DNA of 64,000 bases from contig CACECK010000003.1 of the NCBI GenBank assembly GCA_902557965.1, positions 1 through 64,000 of the forward strand, written 5' to 3'. Positions 26,560 through 36,040 of this stretch are shown in pieces; positions within the stretch are counted from its first letter, which is position 1, and every line of letters begins with the position of its first letter. Both the position numbers and the translations under genes were made by a program. This stretch comes from an uncultured SAR86 cluster bacterium (GTDB lineage: Bacteria > Pseudomonadota > Gammaproteobacteria > Magnimaribacterales > D2472). Under the pieces are notes generated by a model that was given only the letters and a program-made list of their open reading frames with translations, was not told where the DNA came from and did no database searches.

Positions 26560-27462
26560 TTATCTTTGGGCGTGTTTAAATGCTCTTATGATAAGGTCCC
26601 TCATCCAATTATGACCTCCGTCACCCTCATCATTTTTATGCCATATTAAGAAATATTCCATTGCTGGTATATCTAGTGGTATTTCTGCAAATGGTAAGTT
26701 ATTTCTTTTTGCAAAACTTCTAGTTCCCATTAGAACTAAATCTGTTGATTGTATTATGGTAGGCGCAATTAAAAAATGCTGACATCTTAGAGAAACTTCT
26801 CTTCTATGACCAGCTTTTTCAAGCTCTCTATCTATTAGATGCAAACCTCTTCTTCTATTTGAAACATGAAGATGTTTTTGATCAAGTATATTATCTACTG
26901 AGACATCTTTGATTTTAGATAATTCATGACCCTCTCTATACATCACCACAAAATCATCTTCAAAAACCTTTTCAGAATTTATTTCATCTGAATGAGGAAT
27001 TATCGGATCCACAACAAAATCTAAGTTATTTGTTGCTAGAGCATGAACTTGGTCACTTCTTTGATATGCATAACTGCCTACAGAAATATTCTGAGCATCT
27101 TCATAAATTTCTTTCATTATAAAAGGTAGAACACGTCCTTCAGAAACATCACCTAAGGAAAGTTTAAAATTTCTTTTAGATGATTTTGGATCAAAAGTAT
27201 CTGGTTCATTCACACTTTGTTGAATTAAAGTCAAAGCGCTTTGAACGTCAGTAATCATATTTTCAGTTTTTTGTGTAGGCACCATTCCTGAGCCAGTTCT
27301 TACAAAAAGATCATCATTAAATTTCTCTCTGAGCCTTGACAGTGCGTTACTAACAGCTGGCTGAGTAATACCAACAACTTCTGCAGCTTTTGTAAGACTG
27401 CCTTCAGTATAAATAGCATTTAAAATTACAAATAAATTTAAATCAAACGAGCTTATTTTCAT
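26560..27462 (-). CDS. LysR-family transcriptional regulator
   Basis: This 300-residue regulator has an N-terminal winged HTH (AEVVGITQPAVSNALSRLRE near 28-47) and a C-terminal effector domain from about 95. It diverges from an acyl-CoA dehydrogenase gene with 161 bases between them, the usual layout for a LysR regulator and its target. A 7+7-base palindrome sits immediately upstream of its ATG. Confidence 0.9.
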   Translation of the reverse strand: MKISSFDLNLFVILNAIYTEGSLTKAAEVVGITQPAVSNALSRLREKFNDDLFVRTGSGMVPTQKTENMITDVQSALTLIQQSVNEPDTFDPKSSKRNFKLSLGDVSEGRVLPFIMKEIYEDAQNISVGSYAYQRSDQVHALATNNLDFVVDPIIPHSDEINSEKVFEDDFVVMYREGHELSKIKDVSVDNILDQKHLHVSNRRRGLHLIDRELEKAGHRREVSLRCQHFLIAPTIIQSTDLVLMGTRSFAKRNNLPFAEIPLDIPAMEYFLIWHKNDEGDGGHNWMRDLIIRAFKHAQR

Positions 27463-27464
27463 AT

Positions 27465-27484
27465 TAACGATACCCCCATCGTTA
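27465..27484. promoter_or_regulatory. Palindromic operator candidate upstream of the LysR gene
   Basis: TAACGAT-ACCCCC-ATCGTTA is a perfect 7-base inverted repeat with a 6-base centre, starting 3 bases from the regulator start codon. LysR proteins often bind such T-N11-A dyads and repress themselves. Confidence 0.5.
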
Positions 27485-27623
27485 TTTTAGTATCAAGAAT
27501 ATATCTCTAATTTCGTATGGATTTGTACCTTACATACAGCTATCATAGAAATAAGTAGTTATATACTATTCACAATACTTATAATAGTAACAAAATTTTT
27601 AATATAACGGGAGTATTAAGCGC

Positions 27624-28844
27624 ATGATGCCTGAATTAAGACCAGAAGCCACAGATTTACTTGATAGAGTAAAAAGCTTTATTAACGATGAAGTAAAACC
27701 AAAAGAGCACGTTTTTCATGATCAAATCAAAGAAGGTGAAGATAGATGGAATCAATATCCAGCTGTTATAGATGAGCTTAAAGATAAAGCTAAATCAGCG
27801 GGCTTATGGAATTTATTTTTACCAGAAAGTGAGTTTGGTGCCGGCTTAACTAATTATGAATACGCTCACTTAGCTGAGCAAATGGGTAAGTCGCATATCG
27901 CATCTGAAGCAATGAATTGTAGTGCTCCTGATACCGGGAATATGGAAGTTATTGCAAGATATGGCAATGAGCAACATCAAGAGGAATGGCTTCAACCACT
28001 ATTGGATGGAAAAATTAGATCTGCATTTGGTATGACTGAACCAGGAACGGCATCAAGCGATGCAACTAATATGCAAGCTACTGCTGTGCTAGATGGAGAT
28101 GACTATGTAATAAACGGAGAGAAGTGGTGGACTTCTGGTGCAGGTGATCCAAGATGCAAAATTATTATATTTATGTGTGTCACAAATCCTGATAATGCAA
28201 AACATCAACGCCATTCTATGATTCTTGTCCCAATGGATACCGAAGGAGTTGAAATAAAGAAAATGATGCATGTTTTCGGTTACGATGATGCACCGCATGG
28301 ACATGCTCATATGAAATTCACAAATGTAAGAGTCCCTAAGGAAAATCTATTACTTGGTGAGGGTAGAGGGTTTGAAATAGCTCAAGGAAGACTAGGACCT
28401 GGAAGAATACATCATTGTATGAGAGCAATTGGAGTTGGTGAAGTTGCTCTTGAACTAATGTGCAAAAGAGGAATTGATCCAGATAAGGTTGCTTTTGGTA
28501 AAAACCTTGCACAATTAGGCGCTAACTTTGATTATATTGCCGAATCAAGAATTGAATTAAACGCTGCAAGATTTTTAACTCTTGATGCAGCAGTAAAAAT
28601 GGATACTGTAGGTAACAAAGTGGCCGCTAGTGAAATTGCTCAAATAAAAGTATATGCACCTAATGTTGCACTTAAAATTATTGATAGAGCAATTCAGATT
28701 CATGGAGGTGAGGGCGTCTCACAGTTAACACCTTTAGCGAGCATGTATGCTCATATGAGAACGCTTAGATTGGCTGATGGGCCTGATGAAGTTCACAGAA
28801 GAGCTGTTGCAAGACATGAGTTAGGTAAATATATCGCGAGATAA
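27624..28844 (+). CDS. Acyl-CoA dehydrogenase, ACAD11-like
   Basis: This 406-residue flavoenzyme begins [16 protein letters not shown] and has the FAD/acyl segment [16 protein letters not shown] near 136-151, [14 protein letters not shown], and a C-terminal [13 protein letters not shown] and [16 protein letters not shown]. These match the ACAD10/11-type group acting on long or branched acyl-CoAs. GGGAG at 27609-27613 serves as Shine-Dalgarno, with TATAAT at 27580-27585 upstream. A divergent LysR gene may control it. Confidence 0.9.
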   Translation: MMPELRPEATDLLDRVKSFINDEVKPKEHVFHDQIKEGEDRWNQYPAVIDELKDKAKSAGLWNLFLPESEFGAGLTNYEYAHLAEQMGKSHIASEAMNCSAPDTGNMEVIARYGNEQHQEEWLQPLLDGKIRSAFGMTEPGTASSDATNMQATAVLDGDDYVINGEKWWTSGAGDPRCKIIIFMCVTNPDNAKHQRHSMILVPMDTEGVEIKKMMHVFGYDDAPHGHAHMKFTNVRVPKENLLLGEGRGFEIAQGRLGPGRIHHCMRAIGVGEVALELMCKRGIDPDKVAFGKNLAQLGANFDYIAESRIELNAARFLTLDAAVKMDTVGNKVAASEIAQIKVYAPNVALKIIDRAIQIHGGEGVSQLTPLASMYAHMRTLRLADGPDEVHRRAVARHELGKYIAR

Positions 28845-28846
28845 TT

Positions 28847-30244
28847 TTGTTTAATAAATTTGTTTTTTACGATACTGAGACAACAGGTATCCATAAAGAT
28901 TTTAGTCAAATAATTCAATGCGGATCAATTTTAACTGATTCAAACTTCACAAACCTAGACGAGCAAAATATTGGAAGCTCACCTTTGCCATGGATCATAC
29001 CTCAACCTAGAGCTATGCTGACAAATAAAAAAATAAACCAATTCAAATCTAACACTTCTCATTATCAAATGATGAAAGAGATACAACATAAATGGAAGGA
29101 ATGGGCAATTGATGAACCGTCTGTATTTATAACATATAACGGCCATGCCTTTGATGAAGAACTTATTAGACGTCAGTTATGGTGTAATCTTCTCGAACCG
29201 TATATTACTAACACTAATGGCAATGGAAGATTGGATTTGATGTTAATGATTCATAATATTGCTTCGTTTTTTTCAGATGAAATATCTATACCATTTTTTG
29301 AGGGTGGGCCCTCTTATAGCATTAAACTTGAGCACCTTGCTTCAGAACATGGAATTGATGTTAGTGATGCACATGATGCAATATCAGATTGTAAATTTAT
29401 GATAGGGCTATGTAAAAAAATCAAAAAAGAGCTTCCTGAGGTTTTTGAATCATTTATCAATATTTCAACTAAAGATGGCATAAAAAATCTCCTTTACTCA
29501 GAAGAATTTCTGGCACTAGGAGAAGTACATAGAAGACACGCTTTTCAATATCCAGTTGTAATATGTGGCGCTGATAATTCTAGGCCTAATGATATATGCT
29601 TTTATGATTTAAGTTTTGATCCAGATGAAATCCTAGATCTAGATTTCACAGAAATAAACAAAATGATTCAAGGTGGAGGGAGAGACCTCCCTTTAAAAAA
29701 ATACAAGATTAATAAAACTATTCCGGTTTGCTCTAGCAAGTATTTAAATAAAAAAGATCACTTTGATATTGATCATGACGAGTTACAAAGAAGAGCTGAA
29801 ATTGTGAAAAATAATAAGGATTTCCAAACTAAAGTTTCTCAAGCCATGGAAGATAGATTGATGAATTTTCCTGAACCTGATTATGTTGAGGGTACTATAT
29901 ATTCAGGTGGCTTTCCTTCTTACAGGGATAAAGATCTTATGCAAGAATTTCATGCATGTGAAGATGTTGAGCACCTAGTAAAAATCTCCAGAAACTTTGA
30001 AGATGATAGGTATAGAATTCTTGCTGAAAGAATTATTTGTTCTAATTATGATGCAGATATCCCATCAGATGTTCAAGAAAGATATCTTGCCCTTACACAT
30101 GAAAGAACTCAGACTGATGGTAAATGGGGTTCTATAGAAAAATCATTAAACGATATTGAAAAACTTTTAAACGAAAAAGAAGACAAAGAAGATCAGATCA
30201 TTCTTAAGGCCACAAAAGAAAAGCTATTATCAATGAAACAATAG
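28847..30244 (+). CDS. sbcB: Exodeoxyribonuclease I
   Basis: This 465-residue 3'-5' single-strand DNA exonuclease of recombination and mismatch repair has the DEDD fold: FYDTETTGIH near 7-16, the ITYNGHAFDEELIRRQ segment near 98-113, and DAHDAISDCKFM near 175-186. The SH3-like and C-terminal helical domains follow, the latter with FPEPDYVEGTIYSGGFPS. The start is TTG at 28847; no ATG lies near the N-terminal exonuclease motif. It begins 2 bases after the acyl-CoA dehydrogenase stop. Confidence 0.9.
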   Translation: MFNKFVFYDTETTGIHKDFSQIIQCGSILTDSNFTNLDEQNIGSSPLPWIIPQPRAMLTNKKINQFKSNTSHYQMMKEIQHKWKEWAIDEPSVFITYNGHAFDEELIRRQLWCNLLEPYITNTNGNGRLDLMLMIHNIASFFSDEISIPFFEGGPSYSIKLEHLASEHGIDVSDAHDAISDCKFMIGLCKKIKKELPEVFESFINISTKDGIKNLLYSEEFLALGEVHRRHAFQYPVVICGADNSRPNDICFYDLSFDPDEILDLDFTEINKMIQGGGRDLPLKKYKINKTIPVCSSKYLNKKDHFDIDHDELQRRAEIVKNNKDFQTKVSQAMEDRLMNFPEPDYVEGTIYSGGFPSYRDKDLMQEFHACEDVEHLVKISRNFEDDRYRILAERIICSNYDADIPSDVQERYLALTHERTQTDGKWGSIEKSLNDIEKLLNEKEDKEDQIILKATKEKLLSMKQ

Positions 30245-30246
30245 TA

Positions 30247-30993
30247 ATGAAAAAATCTCAACTTTTTCTAAGTCTAATTCTTGCTTTTACTTTAATTAAT
30301 TCCAATTATATTAAGTCTGATATACAAATAACTGACTTTAACTTAGATGATGTACTTAAAAGTGGAAGAGACTTAATGTCTCTTGATTATGGTCTGCATT
30401 ATCTTGAAGATAAATCAGATTCACAAAACACATTATTTATAGGAGTTCATGGAAGTGACAGTCAAGGATATGAATGGATCTATCCCTTAATCACCATCAA
30501 TGACTCTAACAATTTGATTAGTTTTTACAGATATAACGATAATATTTGTCCTGACAGAGCATATATGAATATTTCAAATGAAATTATTGCTGTTTTAGAT
30601 TCAAATAAAAATATTCAAAATGTTGTTTTAATGGGACATAGTTATGGGGCAATGATTGTTGCATTGTTTTCTGACAAATGGATTAAAGAAATTCCATTAA
30701 CCATTCATACAGTAGCAGGACCATTAACAGGACCAATTTCAACTTCTTTCAAATCTAGCCTATTTAGAAATATATGCGAATATTCTCCTCCAAAAAAATT
30801 AAAAGATAAGGTAAATTTTTTTCAATGGAGGACCATTAAAGAATTGGACGGAGCATTTAACAGCCTAGACCATGATCCTCAGGTTATTGATGTTCAAGGA
30901 AGTTACGTAACAAGACTACCCAAAGTTTATAATGGCAGAAGACTTGGTCACAATTGGTCATTGAGTTGGGTTGCTGAAGAAATTACAAAATAG
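30247..30993 (+). CDS. Secreted alpha/beta hydrolase-like protein
   Basis: This 248-residue protein has an N-terminal signal-like helix (about 4-22), then a strand and oxyanion segment LFIGVHGSDSQG, nucleophile elbow VLMGHSYGAMIV with Ser near 133, and a possible catalytic His in RLGHNWSLSW near 240. The fold is alpha/beta hydrolase; the substrate cannot be read. It ends 5 bases before the convergent tRNA-Val. Confidence 0.7.
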   Translation: MKKSQLFLSLILAFTLINSNYIKSDIQITDFNLDDVLKSGRDLMSLDYGLHYLEDKSDSQNTLFIGVHGSDSQGYEWIYPLITINDSNNLISFYRYNDNICPDRAYMNISNEIIAVLDSNKNIQNVVLMGHSYGAMIVALFSDKWIKEIPLTIHTVAGPLTGPISTSFKSSLFRNICEYSPPKKLKDKVNFFQWRTIKELDGAFNSLDHDPQVIDVQGSYVTRLPKVYNGRRLGHNWSLSWVAEEITK

Positions 30994-30998
30994 TAAGT

Positions 30999-31075
30999 TG
31001 GTGGGCGAGGAGAGATTCGAACTCCCGACTTCCTGCGTGTCGAGCAGACACTCTAACCAACTGAGTTACTCGCCC
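30999..31075 (-). tRNA. tRNA-Val (anticodon GAC)
   Basis: This 77-base tRNA on the minus strand has acceptor GGGCGAG/CTCGCCC, anticodon stem TCTGC/GCAGG with loop TCGACAC, T-stem GGGAG/CTCTC with loop TTCGAAT, discriminator A and encoded CCA. The loop gives anticodon GAC (Val) but C, not the near-universal T, at position 33. All helices pair well, so it is probably functional. Confidence 0.88.
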
Positions 31076-31139
31076 TAAAGTTCGTAATTTTACACAAAAA
31101 AAGGCGTTATCTTGTATTTTTAATTAAATATCTTTTATC

Positions 31140-31583
31140 TTAAAGTTGAGCAAGATAGTCATCAAGGCGAGTTTGATTCATTACAAATGATGACTTCACC
31201 ATTTGAGCTTTAGTCTTTACTGTAGCTAAATTTGAAGTATCGTCACCAACTTGTATTACACCAACCATTGCCATCATTGAGTGAGGAGTGCATTGATAAG
31301 CATAAACACCAGGTTGAGTTAATGTAACTGTGATATCTCTACTTAGTTGTCCATTCCATGACACAGCATTTTCAGGAATCATGCCTGGTAACGAAGCTGA
31401 ATTATGAGCAGCATCAGTTGATTCAAATGTAACAGAGTCTCCAACAGCAACTTTAAGGACTGCAGGCTCAAAAACCATGACCCCACCTGAGCCTTGATTT
31501 AACATTTTTACAACATGATTAGCGCTATGAAGATCAAGCTGCATCATAAGTAAAGGAAATATTAAAAGGTATTTTTTCATCAT
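31140..31583 (-). CDS. Pseudoazurin-like blue copper protein
   Basis: This 147-residue periplasmic cupredoxin carries electrons between redox proteins. It has a signal peptide, then the copper ligands: His in DAAHNSAS, and Cys, His and Met in YQCTPHSMMAM. The segment AVLKVAVGDSVTFEST is typical of pseudoazurin, as is the C-terminal helical extension. GGAG stands 3 bases before the ATG at 31583 and 6 before the next ATG (31580), either of which may start it; an earlier ATG at 31601 is unlikely. Confidence 0.88.
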   Translation of the reverse strand: MMKKYLLIFPLLMMQLDLHSANHVVKMLNQGSGGVMVFEPAVLKVAVGDSVTFESTDAAHNSASLPGMIPENAVSWNGQLSRDITVTLTQPGVYAYQCTPHSMMAMVGVIQVGDDTSNLATVKTKAQMVKSSFVMNQTRLDDYLAQL

Positions 31584-31604
31584 ATTCTCCGTATGTCGCA
31601 TTAT

Positions 31605-31624
31605 TTTAATTATTTATAATTAAA
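31605..31624. promoter_or_regulatory. AT-rich palindrome between cupredoxin and hydrolase genes
   Basis: TTTAATTAT-TT-ATAATTAAA is a perfect 9-base inverted repeat in the divergent promoter region, about 20 bases upstream of the cupredoxin start. It could be an operator, but long AT palindromes arise easily by chance in this genome. Confidence 0.3.
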
Positions 31625-31719
31625 TATCAATATTATTTATAATAATAAATATTTTCGGTTGGAATAAATCACAATTAAAGATATATTAAACACATATTTA
31701 TCACACATAAGGAATCTCA

Positions 31720-32937
31720 ATGCACATTTATCGAATAAATTTTTTATTTTTAATGCTTTTTGCTACATCTAATGTATTTGCTGCCTATTATCCAACTAGT
31801 TCGTGGGAAATTTCTTCTCCATCAGATCAACAAGTACGCACAGATAATGTAGATGCGTTAGTTAATTTAGCTTTCCTTGATGATTCTACGCAAGCGGTTG
31901 TTGTCATTAAAAATGGAAAAATTATTTCAGAAAAATATGCAGAAGGATATGACAAAAACTCACATGGAACTTCATGGTCAATGGCTAAAAGTTATTATGC
32001 AGCCTTAATTGGTATATCAATAGATAGAGGTGAAATAGGTGGCCTGGATGATAAGGTTGGCGACTATCTAACTTATTTTAATGATGAAAGATCAGAAATA
32101 ACAATAAGAGATCTTCTAGATATGTCTAGCGGACTTGATTTTCCAAAAGATGAGCATGAAACAATGTTCTTTCAAGAAGATCATTTGAAATATGCAATGG
32201 GTGTAGGTGTAGAAAAATCTGCAGGACTTAAGTTTGAATATAATAATGTTAATTCTATGCTGCTTGGAGACATTCTCATTGCTACCACAGGCAAAAAAGC
32301 AGATGAATTATTAAAAGAAAGAATTTTAGATCCTATCGGTGTTACAGATTACAAGCTATGGAAGGATGAAAATGGAAATGTTCTTACATACTGTTGTGTT
32401 GACATGTCAGCAAGGGATTACTCAAAAATTGGATTATTATTTTCAAGAAATGGAAATTGGGATGGCAAGCAATTAATTTCAAAACAATATATCGATGAGA
32501 CCTTTCAGGTTGTGTGGGATATAACACCAGAAAGATTCACAACACTAAAGAGAGGTTATTCATTACATTGGTGGGTATCTGCATACGAAGATGACTTTAA
32601 AATTTTTAATACAAGCGGAAAATTTGGGCAATACACATTTGTTGATAGAGAAAATGACATTGTTGTTACAAAAATCACCAAATACAATCAACAAGATTCA
32701 GGAGATGTTCAGAAATGGGGAATCATGAAGTACCTAAGATGGGCTGGAGTTGAAAATGCAATCAGATTAGGAAGAGTTTTAATTGAAAACGGAGCTGTTG
32801 AATCTGGATCGGATGTCATAACACCATTCACTGATGAAGAGGGCGAATCTAAAGAATTTAATACGCGATATGGAGACTTTATTGGCGCAATAGAGAACTT
32901 AAGTTGTAATTGTTATCCACTCGAGACTTTTAATTAA
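31720..32937 (+). CDS. Beta-lactamase-fold serine hydrolase (class C / DD-peptidase-like)
   Basis: This 405-residue exported protein has a signal peptide (1-21) and the serine hydrolase motif SMAK with Ser87 and Lys90, a YNN motif in FEYNNVNSM near 167, and IRDLLDMSSGLDFP. These fit beta-lactamase family proteins (6-aminohexanoate-dimer hydrolase/esterase group) rather than true beta-lactamases. Probable esterase or amidase; substrate unknown. Shine-Dalgarno-like AAGGA precedes the ATG. The stop overlaps that of a small convergent gene. Confidence 0.82.
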   Translation: MHIYRINFLFLMLFATSNVFAAYYPTSSWEISSPSDQQVRTDNVDALVNLAFLDDSTQAVVVIKNGKIISEKYAEGYDKNSHGTSWSMAKSYYAALIGISIDRGEIGGLDDKVGDYLTYFNDERSEITIRDLLDMSSGLDFPKDEHETMFFQEDHLKYAMGVGVEKSAGLKFEYNNVNSMLLGDILIATTGKKADELLKERILDPIGVTDYKLWKDENGNVLTYCCVDMSARDYSKIGLLFSRNGNWDGKQLISKQYIDETFQVVWDITPERFTTLKRGYSLHWWVSAYEDDFKIFNTSGKFGQYTFVDRENDIVVTKITKYNQQDSGDVQKWGIMKYLRWAGVENAIRLGRVLIENGAVESGSDVITPFTDEEGESKEFNTRYGDFIGAIENLSCNCYPLETFN

Positions 32938-33113
32938 GAGCTATTAATTTTTTTTAGAAAAGCATCTTTGTTTTTTGCCCATTCTTCAAAATAATAGCCG
33001 TCATTACCTTGCTTATTTAAATATTTTATAAAGAACCTACCATTTTCATCTTGATATCCTTCATGAAACGGTTTGCCAGTATCTTTATTTATCCTTTTAT
33101 ATCTAACATCCAT
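32934..33113 (-). CDS. Small hypothetical protein, 59 residues
   Basis: ATG at 33113 opens a 59-codon frame beginning MDVRYKRINKDTGKPFHEGY and ending AFLKKINSS, terminating at TAA 32936-32934. It lies 3 bases after the SLC13 stop with GGA about 8 bases upstream, and fills exactly the space to the convergent hydrolase gene, overlapping it by 4 bases. It is hydrophilic, rich in Lys, Asp and aromatic residues, with no membrane segment. No family recognised. Confidence 0.6.
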   Translation of the reverse strand: MDVRYKRINKDTGKPFHEGYQDENGRFFIKYLNKQGNDGYYFEEWAKNKDAFLKKINSS

Positions 33114-33116
33114 TAA

Positions 33117-34883
33117 TTAGGTCCAGACAAAAAGAATCATAGGTATTGATGCTAGTATAATTAACACATCCATTGGTAATCCCATTCGCCAATAATCAGT
33201 AAATTTATAATTACCAGGACCCATTACAACAGTATTACATTGATGGCCTATAGGAGTTAAGAATGCGCAACTAGCTCCTACTGCAACTACCATCAAGAAT
33301 GGTTCGATTGCATAACCAAGCTCCAAGGCAATACCCGTTGATATAGGCGCCATAATAACCGCGGTAGCTGCATTATTAATAATGTCAGTTGTAATCATAG
33401 TCACAATCAATATTATTAACAAAATCCAAAATAAACTAAGATCTGATGCATATAGTGATATTGAAGTAGCTATTAAATTGCTGACACCTGTTGTTTGAAG
33501 GGCTGTGCCTATGGGTATCATCGCAGCTAACATAACTATTATTGGCCAATCGATTTTCCTATAAAAATCGCTATCAATAATCTTTATACGTGCAAATGCA
33601 AGAACACATAATAAAAATGCTACGGCTGCGCTCAAATAATTAAAGGATACTAAAAATATTGATAGTAGAAAAAAAACTATTCCTTTTAACAATCTACTTC
33701 TACTTGGTATGGTTTGAAGTTCTCTTTGTCTTAATGGCATTAGACCAAGGTGCTTAATTTTATTTGAAACATCTTCCTCAGCTAGGTCTCTTACTCCTAA
33801 TAGCAAAACATCTCCAGCTCTAAAAGTTTCTCTTGTTAATCTGGTTCTATATTTTGAACCCTTTCTCCATAGACCTAAGAGGTTCAATTCTTCAAAAGCT
33901 AGCTTTAAAAAAAATTCATATTTTCTTCCAATTAATCTTGAACCTGGCGTAATCATGACTTCTATTTCCTCAAGATCATCATCATCAAAAGAATGAAGTT
34001 CTTTTGGTATTGAAAAATCAAAAATGTCTAAAATGTTACCTATCTCATCTGGAGGAGTTTTGATTACTAGTATTTGACCAGCTTTAATTCTCATATTATT
34101 TTGGACTTTCCTAACAGATCCACTCTCTGATACGATTCCGAGGATTTCCGTGTCTTCACCAGCTTGTTTTTTAAAAGCATATAAAGTCATTCCAATTGAT
34201 GAACTCTCATCGTTTACTAGAACTTCAAATAAATAGCCTTTAAGATCAATAAGATGCTCACCAGATGGGATTTCTTTTCTTAAGAAAATTAATTTATTTC
34301 CAATTAAAGCAATAAACAAAATACAAATAATTGTTATTACAAGTCCAACATAAGAAAAGTCAAAAAAATTAAATCCCGTATCAGAAATCGTTGCCTTATA
34401 TTCCGAAATAATAATATTTGGTGGAGTCCCTATGGCGGTATTCATTCCTCCTAAAATACATGCAAAAGCCAAAGGCATTAAAAACTTTGATGGATGCCAT
34501 TCCATTTTTTGACAAATATTTAATGTTATTGGCAACAAAATTGCTAAAGCACCAATATTATTTATAAATGAGGATAGTAATGCTGCGATAAACAATAGAG
34601 AAACCATAAATTGAATCTCAGTAAATTCTCTACCTCCAATTAATTTTCCTACCAGACCAGCAATACCAGAATTACTCAAGCCTTGACTAATAATTAGAAC
34701 AAGTGCAACTGTGATAACTGCTGGATGAGCAAACCCAGTAAAAGCTTGATTAGCGGGTATGATATCTAAAACTACTAGTACAAATAATGCTCCAATTGCT
34801 AAAGCATCATACCTAACTTTACCCCAAATAAATAAGCCCAAAAGAGCTATTAATGTAAGAGATAATAGATATTGATCGCTCAT
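33117..34883 (-). CDS. SLC13/DASS-type permease with TrkA-C domains
   Basis: This 588-residue transporter has a first membrane bundle (1-190), two soluble TrkA-C-like regulatory domains (about 205-385; each with the EIEVMITPGSRLIGRK type strand order), and a second membrane bundle (about 400-588). The motif NNIGALAILLPI in the first half, the sodium-site NTAIGTPPN, and NNAATAVIMAPI near the C-terminus are typical. It probably moves sulfate or dicarboxylates with Na+. It is the third gene of a minus-strand series with MscS upstream. Confidence 0.87.
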   Translation of the reverse strand: MSDQYLLSLTLIALLGLFIWGKVRYDALAIGALFVLVVLDIIPANQAFTGFAHPAVITVALVLIISQGLSNSGIAGLVGKLIGGREFTEIQFMVSLLFIAALLSSFINNIGALAILLPITLNICQKMEWHPSKFLMPLAFACILGGMNTAIGTPPNIIISEYKATISDTGFNFFDFSYVGLVITIICILFIALIGNKLIFLRKEIPSGEHLIDLKGYLFEVLVNDESSSIGMTLYAFKKQAGEDTEILGIVSESGSVRKVQNNMRIKAGQILVIKTPPDEIGNILDIFDFSIPKELHSFDDDDLEEIEVMITPGSRLIGRKYEFFLKLAFEELNLLGLWRKGSKYRTRLTRETFRAGDVLLLGVRDLAEEDVSNKIKHLGLMPLRQRELQTIPSRSRLLKGIVFFLLSIFLVSFNYLSAAVAFLLCVLAFARIKIIDSDFYRKIDWPIIVMLAAMIPIGTALQTTGVSNLIATSISLYASDLSLFWILLIILIVTMITTDIINNAATAVIMAPISTGIALELGYAIEPFLMVVAVGASCAFLTPIGHQCNTVVMGPGNYKFTDYWRMGLPMDVLIILASIPMILFVWT

Positions 34884-34894
34884 TTAGCACCTAA

Positions 34895-35980
34895 TTATTT
34901 AGGCATTGATTCAACATATAAAGAGGTTGAAGGGTAGGCAAACTCAGAACCATTTTCTTTAACAATATTCATAATATTAAATACAAGATTCTCTTTTACT
35001 TCATTAAATGCTGCAAAGCCGATAGGATCTGCATATGCAACAATCATTAAATCAATTGAACTCCCGCCAAGTTCAACAACTCTAACAACAGGATCTAAAT
35101 CATCATCAGTTACAAAGTCATTGGATTTAATAATGTAATCTTTGATTTGATTTCTAATAGACTCTAGCTGATCAACAGATGTTGAATAAACTAGATTGAT
35201 TTTCCAATTCAACCTTCTATTAATCATTTCTCCATGATTAATAACTTTCACATCTGACAAATCTTTATTTGGTATAACCATTGGCGCAGTATCAAAAGTT
35301 CTTATAACAGTTGACCTAAAACCTATGTTCTCAACAATTCCATGCAGCTGACCACTAACTTCGATTCTGTCACCTGGCTGAAACCTGTGCTCACCAATAA
35401 TCAAGATACCTGAAATTAAATTTTTGAAAAAATCCTGTGCCCCAAGAGCAACAGCAACGGAAAATAAGCCAAGCCCTGCAACCAAAGGACCAATCTGAAT
35501 TCCAAATATATCTAAAATAATCGCTATACCGATTACCCAGACAATAAATTTTGATGCTCTTTCAAGCCACATTTGCATTGAAGCAGTAAGCCATGAACTG
35601 GTTGAAAGTGCTTCAAAAACTGGCTTTACCGCATTAGCAAGTGCGCTGAATATAGTAAAAATTACAAATGCTTTGACAATGTTAGTTGCTATATCCCCAA
35701 TTAAACCTGATAAAGGCAATATTAAAGTACAAATATATAAAGCTACGGTTATTGGGATCAAACCAATTGGTTTTCTAAGAGCATTTAAAATTTCATCATC
35801 AACATTTGATTCAGTGCTGTCAGCCAATTTGCCTAAAGCATTTAAAACAACGGATATTATAAAACCTCTAAATAGAAGTGCAGTGAGTATAACTAATAAG
35901 GATGAAATTATTGAGCCAAGATCAATCCCAAGAAATCCTGTTGACCAAACATCTGATAATAAATCTAAAAAATCTTTCAT
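34895..35980 (-). CDS. MscS-family mechanosensitive channel
   Basis: This 361-residue inner membrane protein has about five helices, then the pore helix VAGLGLFSVAVALGAQDFFKNLISG, characteristic of MscS TM3, and a beta domain with RFQPGDRIEV and GIVENIGFRSTVIRTFDTAPMVIPN. It releases solutes on osmotic downshock. It lies 11 bases upstream of the SLC13 gene. Confidence 0.9.
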   Translation of the reverse strand: MKDFLDLLSDVWSTGFLGIDLGSIISSLLVILTALLFRGFIISVVLNALGKLADSTESNVDDEILNALRKPIGLIPITVALYICTLILPLSGLIGDIATNIVKAFVIFTIFSALANAVKPVFEALSTSSWLTASMQMWLERASKFIVWVIGIAIILDIFGIQIGPLVAGLGLFSVAVALGAQDFFKNLISGILIIGEHRFQPGDRIEVSGQLHGIVENIGFRSTVIRTFDTAPMVIPNKDLSDVKVINHGEMINRRLNWKINLVYSTSVDQLESIRNQIKDYIIKSNDFVTDDDLDPVVRVVELGGSSIDLMIVAYADPIGFAAFNEVKENLVFNIMNIVKENGSEFAYPSTSLYVESMPK

Positions 35981-36040
35981 AATATATTCCCGATTAAGTA
36001 TATTTTAAGGCGATTTAGTCTATGAAATCAAAACTATATC

